A DNA stretch of 64,000 nucleotides from Dama dama (taxonomy: Eukaryota; Chordata; Mammalia; Artiodactyla; Cervidae): the NCBI RefSeq assembly GCF_033118175.1, contig NW_026870889.1:2666001-2730000 (forward strand). Reading direction: 5' to 3'. Of the stretch, positions 58,601 to 64,000 are shown in pieces. The position numbers and the translations under genes were made by a program. Position 1 is the stretch's first letter. Each line of letters begins with the position of its first letter. The notes under the pieces were generated by a model. The model was not told the DNA's origin and did not search any database. It was given only the letters and a program-made list of their open reading frames with translations.

Positions 58601-61600
58601 GGCTGCTGGGCCAAATAGGTTTTGGGCATCCAGCCCCTTGCTGGTCCCTTCCCTCTGATGAGGCCCTCTGAGCTCCAGCACCTTGCAGTGTGGAGACAGC
58701 CCCTGCCAGCAACCTCCTCTCCAAGGCGGCCTCAACCGAGGCCTAGGCCCAGGGGAAAGGCACCAGCGGGAATGAGCCTGGGGAGGCGCCCGGGCATGTC
58801 TGGACCCAGTCCCCGCAGCCTGCCCCTTGGTGGGGCAGTACCCCCGGAGGCCAGGAAGGTCTGTGCAAGGCTGCCAGGGGCAGGGACAGCGCTGGGTCCT
58901 GCCCCTGGCCTGTGGGACGTCTGAGCACAACCGGCACTCTCCCGCTGGAAGACCTCCCCATCTGCCTCGAAAGGCTGGTTTGCAAGCACTCCCGCCTGCT
59001 GTTCCCGCCAGGCACGCACAATGCTCCCAAGCCCGGTAGAAAAGCGCTTCGGGGTGGTGCTCTCTCCGGGCCCTTGCCCCTAAGCCTGCGGGCCAGGCAG
59101 GGGGAACACACTCCCAGGCCAAGACAGAACGACATGAACACGTCTGTTCCTGCCCCCTACACCGGCAGAGAGCTCGGGGGAGCCAGAGTCTCTCAGGCAG
59201 GTGCTGGGCTGGCCGCCTGTGTGGGAAGGGGCAGAGCCGACCTAGGGGCAAGTTGGGCCTCTTGCTCTCCCTGCTGCCCTGAGGCTGCTGGGCCAAAGAG
59301 GTCTTGGGCATCCAGCCCTTTGCTGGTCCCTTCCCTCTGACGAGGCCCTCTGAGCTCCAGCACCTTGCAGTGTGGAGACAGCACCTGCCAGCAATCTCCT
59401 CTCCAAGGAGGCCTCAACCGAGGCCTAGGCCCAGGGGAAAGGCACCAGCGGGGATGAGCCTGGGGAGGCGCCCGGGCATGTCTGGACCCAGTCCCCGCAG
59501 CCTGCCCCTTGGTGGGGCAGTACCCCTGGAGGCCAGGAAGGTCTGGGCAAGGCTGACCAGGGGCAGGGGACCTGCTGGGTCCTGCCCCTGGCCTGTGGGG
59601 CCTCTGAGCACAACCGGCCCTCTCCAACTGGAAGACCTCCCCGGCTGCCTCCAAAGGCCGTTTTGCACGCACTCCCGCCCACTGTTCCCACCAAGCGCGC
59701 ACAATGCTCCCATCCCGGGAGAAAAGCGCTTCGGGGTGGTGCTCTCTCCGGGCCCTTGCCCCTGAGACTGGGGGCCAGGCAGGGGGTCCACACTCCCAGG
59801 CCAAGGCAGAACCACATGCACACGTCTGTTCCTGACCCCTGCACCGGCAGAGAGCTCGGGGGAGCCAGAGTCTGTCAGGCAGCTGCTGGGCTGGCCGCCT
59901 GTGTGGGAAGGGGCAGAGCCGACCTAGGGGCAAGTTGGGCCTCTTGCTCTCCCTGCTGCCCTGAGGCTGCTGGGCCAAAGAGATCTTGGGCATCCAGCCC
60001 TTTGCTTGTCCCTTCCCTCTGACGAGGCCCTCTGAGCTCCAGCACCTTGCAGTGTGGAGACAGCCCCTGCCAGCAACCTCCTCTCCAAGGAGGCCTCAAC
60101 CGAGACCTAGGACCAGGGGAAAGGCACCAGCGGGGATGAGCCTGGGGAGGCGCCCAGGCATGTCTGGACCCAGTCCCCGCAGCCTGCCCCTTGGTGGGGC
60201 AGTACCCCCGGAGGCCAGGAAGGTCTGGGCAAGGCTGGCCAGGGTCAGGGGACCTGCTGGGTCCTGCCCCTGGCCTGTGGGGCCTCTGAGCACAACCGGC
60301 CCTCTCCCACTGGAAGACCTCCCCGGCTGCCTCCAAAGGCCGGTTTGCAAGCGCTCCCGGCCACTGTTACCAGCAGGCGGGCACAATGCTCCTAAGCCCG
60401 GAAGAAAAGCGCTTCAGGGTGGTGCTCTCTCTGGACCCTTGCCCCTGAGCCTGGGGGCAAGGCAGGGTGTCCACACTCCCAGGCCAAGGCAGAACCACAT
60501 GCACACGTCTGACCTGCCCCCTGCACCGGCAGAGAGCTCGGGGGAGCCAGAGTCTGTCAGGCAGCTGCTGGGCTGGCCGCCTGTGTGGGAAGTGGCAGAG
60601 CCGACCTAGGGGCAAGTTGGGCCTCTTGCTCTCCCTGCTGCCCTGAGGCTGCTGGGCCAAAGACGTCTTGGGCATCCAGCCCCTTGCTGGTCCCTTCCCT
60701 CTGACGAGGGCCTCTGAGCTCCAGCACCTTGCAGTGTGGAGACAGCACCTGCCAGCAACCTCCTCTCCAAGGAGGCCTCAACCGAGGCCTAGGCCCAGGG
60801 GAAAGGCACCAGCGGGGATGAGCCTGGGGAGGCGCCCGGGCATGTCTGGACCCAGTCCCCGCAGCCTGCCCCTTGGTGGGGCAGTACCCCCGGAGGCCAG
60901 GAAGGTCTGGGCAAGGCTGGCCAGGGGCAGGGGCCATGCTGGGTCCTGCCCCTGGCCTGTGGGGCCTCTGAGCACAACCGGCCCTCTCCCACTGGAAGAC
61001 CTCCCCGGCTGCCTCCAAAGGCCGTTTTGCACGCACTCCCGCCCACTGTTCCCACCAAGCGCGCACAATGCTCCCATCCCGGGAGAAAAGCGCTTCGGGG
61101 TGGTGCTCTCTCCGGGCCCTTGCCCCTGAGACTGGGGGACAGGCAGGGGGTCCACACTCCCAGGCCAAGGCAGAACCACATGCACACGTCTGTTCCTGAC
61201 CCCTGCACCGGCAGAGAGCTCGGGGGAGCCAGAGTCTGTCAGGCAGCTGCTGGGTTGACCGCCTGTGTGGGAAGGGGCAGAGCCGCCCTAGGGGCAAGTT
61301 GGGCCTCTTGCTCTCCCTGCTTCCCTGAGGCTGCTGGGCCAAAGAGGTCTTGGGCATCCAGCCCCTTGCTGGTCCCTTCCCTCTGATGAGGCCCTCTGAG
61401 CTCCAGCACCTTGCAGTGTGGAGACAGCCCCTGCCAGCAACCTCCTCTCCAAGGAGGCCTCAACCGAGGCCTAGGCCTAGGGGAAAGGCACCAGCGGGGA
61501 TGAGCCTGGGGAGGCGCCCGGCCATGTCTGGACCCAGTCCCCGCAGCCTGCCCCTTGGTGGGGCAGTACCCCCGGAAGCCAGGAAGGTCTCGGCAAGGCT

Positions 61601-63095
61601 GCCAGGGGCAGGGACACTGCTGGGTCCTGCCCCTGGCCTGTTGGGCGTCTGAGCACAACCGGCACTCTCCCGCTGGAAGACCTCCACGTCTGCCTCCAAA
61701 AGACGGTTTGCAAGCACTCCCACCCGCTGTTCCCCCAGGCATGCACAATGCTCCCAAGCCCGGGAGAAAAGCGCTTTGGGGTGGTGCTCTCTCCGGGCCC
61801 TTGCCCCTGAGCCTGGGGCCAGGAAAGGGGAACACTCTCCCAGGCCAAGGGAGAACGACATGCACACGTCTGTTCCTGCCCCCTACACCGGCAGAGAGCT
61901 CGGGGGAGCCAGAGACTGCCAGGCTGCTGCTGGGCTGGCTGCCTGTGTGGGACGGGGCAGAGCCGACCTAGGGGCAAGTTGGGCCTCTTGCTCTCCCTGC
62001 TGCCCTGAGGCTGCTGGGTCAAAGAGGACTTGGGCATCCAGCCCTTTGCTGGTGCCTTCCCTCTGACGAGGCCCTCTGAGCTCCAGCACCTTGCAGTGTG
62101 GAGACAGCCCCTGCCAGCAACCTCCTCTCCAAAGAGGCCTCAACCGAGGACTACACCCAGGGGAAAGGCACCAGCGGGGATGATCCTGGGGAGGCGCACG
62201 GACATGTCTGGACCCAGTCTCCGCAGCCTGCCCCTTGGTGGGGCAGTACCCCCGGAGTCCAGGAAGGTCTGGGCAAGTCTGTCCATGGGCAGGGGCCCTG
62301 CTGGGTCCTGACCCTGGCCTGTGGGGCCTCTGAGCACAACCGGCCCTCTCCCACTGGAAGACCTCCCCGGCTGCCTCCAAAGTCCTGTTTGCAAACACTC
62401 CCGCCCGCTGTTCACGTCAGGCTCGCACAATGCTCCCAAGCCCGGGAGAAAAGCACTTCGGAGTGGTGCTCTCTCCGGGCCCTTGCCCCTGAGCCTGGGG
62501 GCAAGGCAGGGGGAACACACTCCCAGGCCAAGGCAGAAACACATGCCCACGTCTGTTCCTGTCCCCTGCACCGGCAGAGAGCTTCGGGGAGCCAGAGTCT
62601 GTCAGGCAGGTGCTGGGTTGGCCGCCTGTGTGGGAAGTGGCAGAGTCGACCTAGGGGCAAGTTGGGCCTCTTGCCCTCCCTGCTGCCCTGAGGCTGCTGG
62701 GCCAAAGAGGTCTTGGGCATCCAACCCCTTGCTGGTCCCTTCCCTCTGACGAGGCCCTCTGAGCTCCAGCACCTTGCAGTGTGGAGACAGCCCCTGCCAG
62801 CAACCTCCTCTCCAAGGAGGCCTAAACCGAGGCCTAGGCACAGGGGAAAGGCACCAGCGGGGATGAGCCTGGGGAGGCGCCCGGGCATGTATGGACCCAG
62901 TCCCCGCAGCCTGCCCCTTGGTGGGGCAGTACCGCCGGAGGCGAGGAAGGTCTGGGCAAGGCTGGCCAGGGGCAGGGGACCTGCTGCGTCCTGCCCCTGG
63001 CCTGTGGGGCCTCTGAGCACAACCGGCCCTCTCCCACTGGAAGACTTCCCCGGCTGCCTCCAAAGGCCGGTTTGCCAACACTCCCGCCCGCTGTT
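54357..63095 (+). repeat. 8.7-kb segmental duplication, right copy
   Basis: Partner of 43112-51851. Only scattered single-base differences were noticed, for example C against G at 46094/57339, CCTGCCGC against CCAGCCGC at 44636/55881, and GACGTC against GAGGTC at 48055/59300. Confidence 0.92.
55690..58945 (+). repeat. 3,257-bp HOR, copy 5
   Basis: Array A9 (55690-58394, about 21 monomers) plus spacer 58395-58945. It follows copy 4 directly, and the pair copy 4/copy 5 parallels copies 2/3 at offset 11,245. The spacer ends in the GTCTGTGCAAGG type, like copy 3. Confidence 0.93.
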
Positions 63096-64000
63096 CCAAC
63101 CAAGGGCGCACAACGCTCCCAAGCCCGGGAGAAAATCGCCTCGGGGTGGTGCTCTCTCCGGGCCCTTTCCCCTGAGCCTGGGGGCCAGGCAGGGGGTCCA
63201 CACTCCCAGGACAAGGCAGAACGACATGCACACGTCTGTTCCTGCCCCATGCACCGGCAGAGAGCTCGGGGGAGCCAGAGTCTGTCAGGCAGCTGCTGGG
63301 CTGGCCGCCTGTGTGGGAAGGGGCAGAGCCGACCTAGGGGCAAGTTGGGCCTCTTGCTCTCCCTGCTGCCCTGAGGCTGCTGGGCCAAAGAGGTCTTGGG
63401 CATCCAGCCCCTTGCTGGTCCCTTCCCTCTGACGAGGCCCTCTGAGCTCCAGCACCTTGCAGTGTGGAGACAGCCCCTGCCAGCAACCTCCTCTCCAATG
63501 AGGCCTCAACCGAGGCCTAGGCCCAGGGGAAAGGCACCAGCGGGGATGAGCCTGGGGAGGCGCCCGGGAATGTCTGGACCCAGTCCCCGCAGCCTGCCCC
63601 TTGGTGGGGCAGTACCCCCGGAGGCCAGGAAGGTCTGGGCAAGGCTGGCCAGGGGCAGGGGCCCTGCTGCGTCCTGCCCCTGACCTGTGGGGCCTCTGAG
63701 CACAACCGGCCCTCTCCCACTGGAAGACCTCCCCGGCTGCCTCCAAAGGCCGGTTTGCAAGCGCTCCCGCCCACTGTTCCCAGCAGGCGTGCACAATGCT
63801 CCCAAGCCCGGGAGAAAAGCGCTTCAGGGTGGTGCTCTCTCCGGGCCCTTGCCCCTGAGCCTGGGGTCAAGGCACGGTGTCCACACTCCCAGGCCAATTT
63901 AGAACCACATGCACACGTCTGTTCCTGCCCCCTGCACCGGCAGAGAGCTCGGGGGAGCCAGAGTCTGTCAGGCAGCTGCTGGGCTGGCCGCCTGTGTGGG
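58395..64000 (+). repeat. B9: long units to the end of the window
   Basis: Landmarks are at 58622, 59304, 59986, 60668, 61350, 62030, 62713 and 63396. A ninth spacer begins at 63852 and is cut by the window edge. Up to about 63095 it copies B7. Beyond that, where B7 gave way to array A8, B9 instead continues with long units of the TTCCAACCAAGGGCGC type seen at 7011 and 26110. The last unit reads CCAATTTAGAACC at about 63895 in place of CCAAGGCAGAACC. Confidence 0.95.

Noticed and set aside
36646..58945. Assembly duplication rather than real HOR copies
   Set aside because: Each copy carries private differences (the 645-bp insertion, TTCGCGG at 46094, CTCTGACCGGG at about 43877, CCTGCCGC at 44636), so simple duplication of one contig is unlikely. 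Read-level proof is not available here.
1..64000. CRISPR array
   Set aside because: Both the repeat and the intervening sequence are themselves repeated, the units are far too long, and there are no cas genes.
1..64000. Centromeric CENP-B box
   Set aside because: TTCG occurs in the monomer core, but the required pattern TTCG-4N-A-2N-CGGG is not met in the consensus on either strand.
1..64000. Telomeric repeats, rRNA, tRNA, SINE, LINE or LTR sequence
   Set aside because: No run of TTAGGG/CCCTAA, no poly(A) tails, no terminal repeats and no recognisable RNA gene box were found while reading both strands.

Overview
The whole 64 kb is tandem repeat DNA, and I find no gene in it. It is a GC-rich composite satellite (macrosatellite) built from two parts: a 129-bp monomer and a spacer of about 552 bp that sits between monomers. 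One monomer plus one spacer makes a 683-bp long unit. Runs of long units (called B blocks here) alternate with runs of bare monomers (A blocks). The absence of prokaryotic genes, the satellite organisation and the higher-order repeat (HOR) structure point to a eukaryotic nuclear genome. A vertebrate, probably a mammal, is my guess from general composition only. I do not recognise the family by name.

Layout: A1 1-943; B1 944-11734 (16 spacers); A2 11735-15853 (about 32 monomers); B2 15854-17086 (2 spacers); A3 17087-20044 (about 23 monomers); B3 20045-29466 (14 spacers); A4 29467-32683 (about 25); B4 32684-36645 (6 spacers); A5 36646-39990 (about 26); B5 39991-40542 (1 spacer); A6 40543-43892 (about 26); B6 43893-44444 (1); A7 44445-47149 (about 21); B7 47150-51792 (7); A8 51793-55137 (about 26); B8 55138-55689 (1); A9 55690-58394 (about 21); B9 58395-64000 (8 spacers and the start of a ninth). 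Both ends of the window lie inside the array.

Higher-order structure is nested. There is a 258-bp dimer of monomers. A 3,257-bp HOR (21 monomers plus one spacer) occurs five times between 37 and 59 kb. A 6,144-bp HOR of nine long units occurs in B1. Multi-kilobase duplications also occur: about 0-12.5 kb matches 19.4-30.2 kb, about 36.7-42.5 kb matches 51.85-57.6 kb, and about 43.1-51.85 kb matches 54.4-63.1 kb. Copies differ by whole numbers of monomers or long units, and several junctions fall inside a monomer. This is what unequal crossing-over predicts.

Many long open frames exist (up to 1,044 codons), but they are a by-product of repetition. The monomer has no stop codon in any forward frame and its length is a multiple of three, so several frames stay open together. 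I annotate none as a CDS. The points most worth checking are the nested HOR architecture, conserved hairpins in the spacer, the sharp CpG-density difference between monomer and spacer, a 2-bp TG repeat flanking the spacer, chimeric monomers that mark crossovers, and a recurring GTAAGT donor-like site in one monomer subtype.
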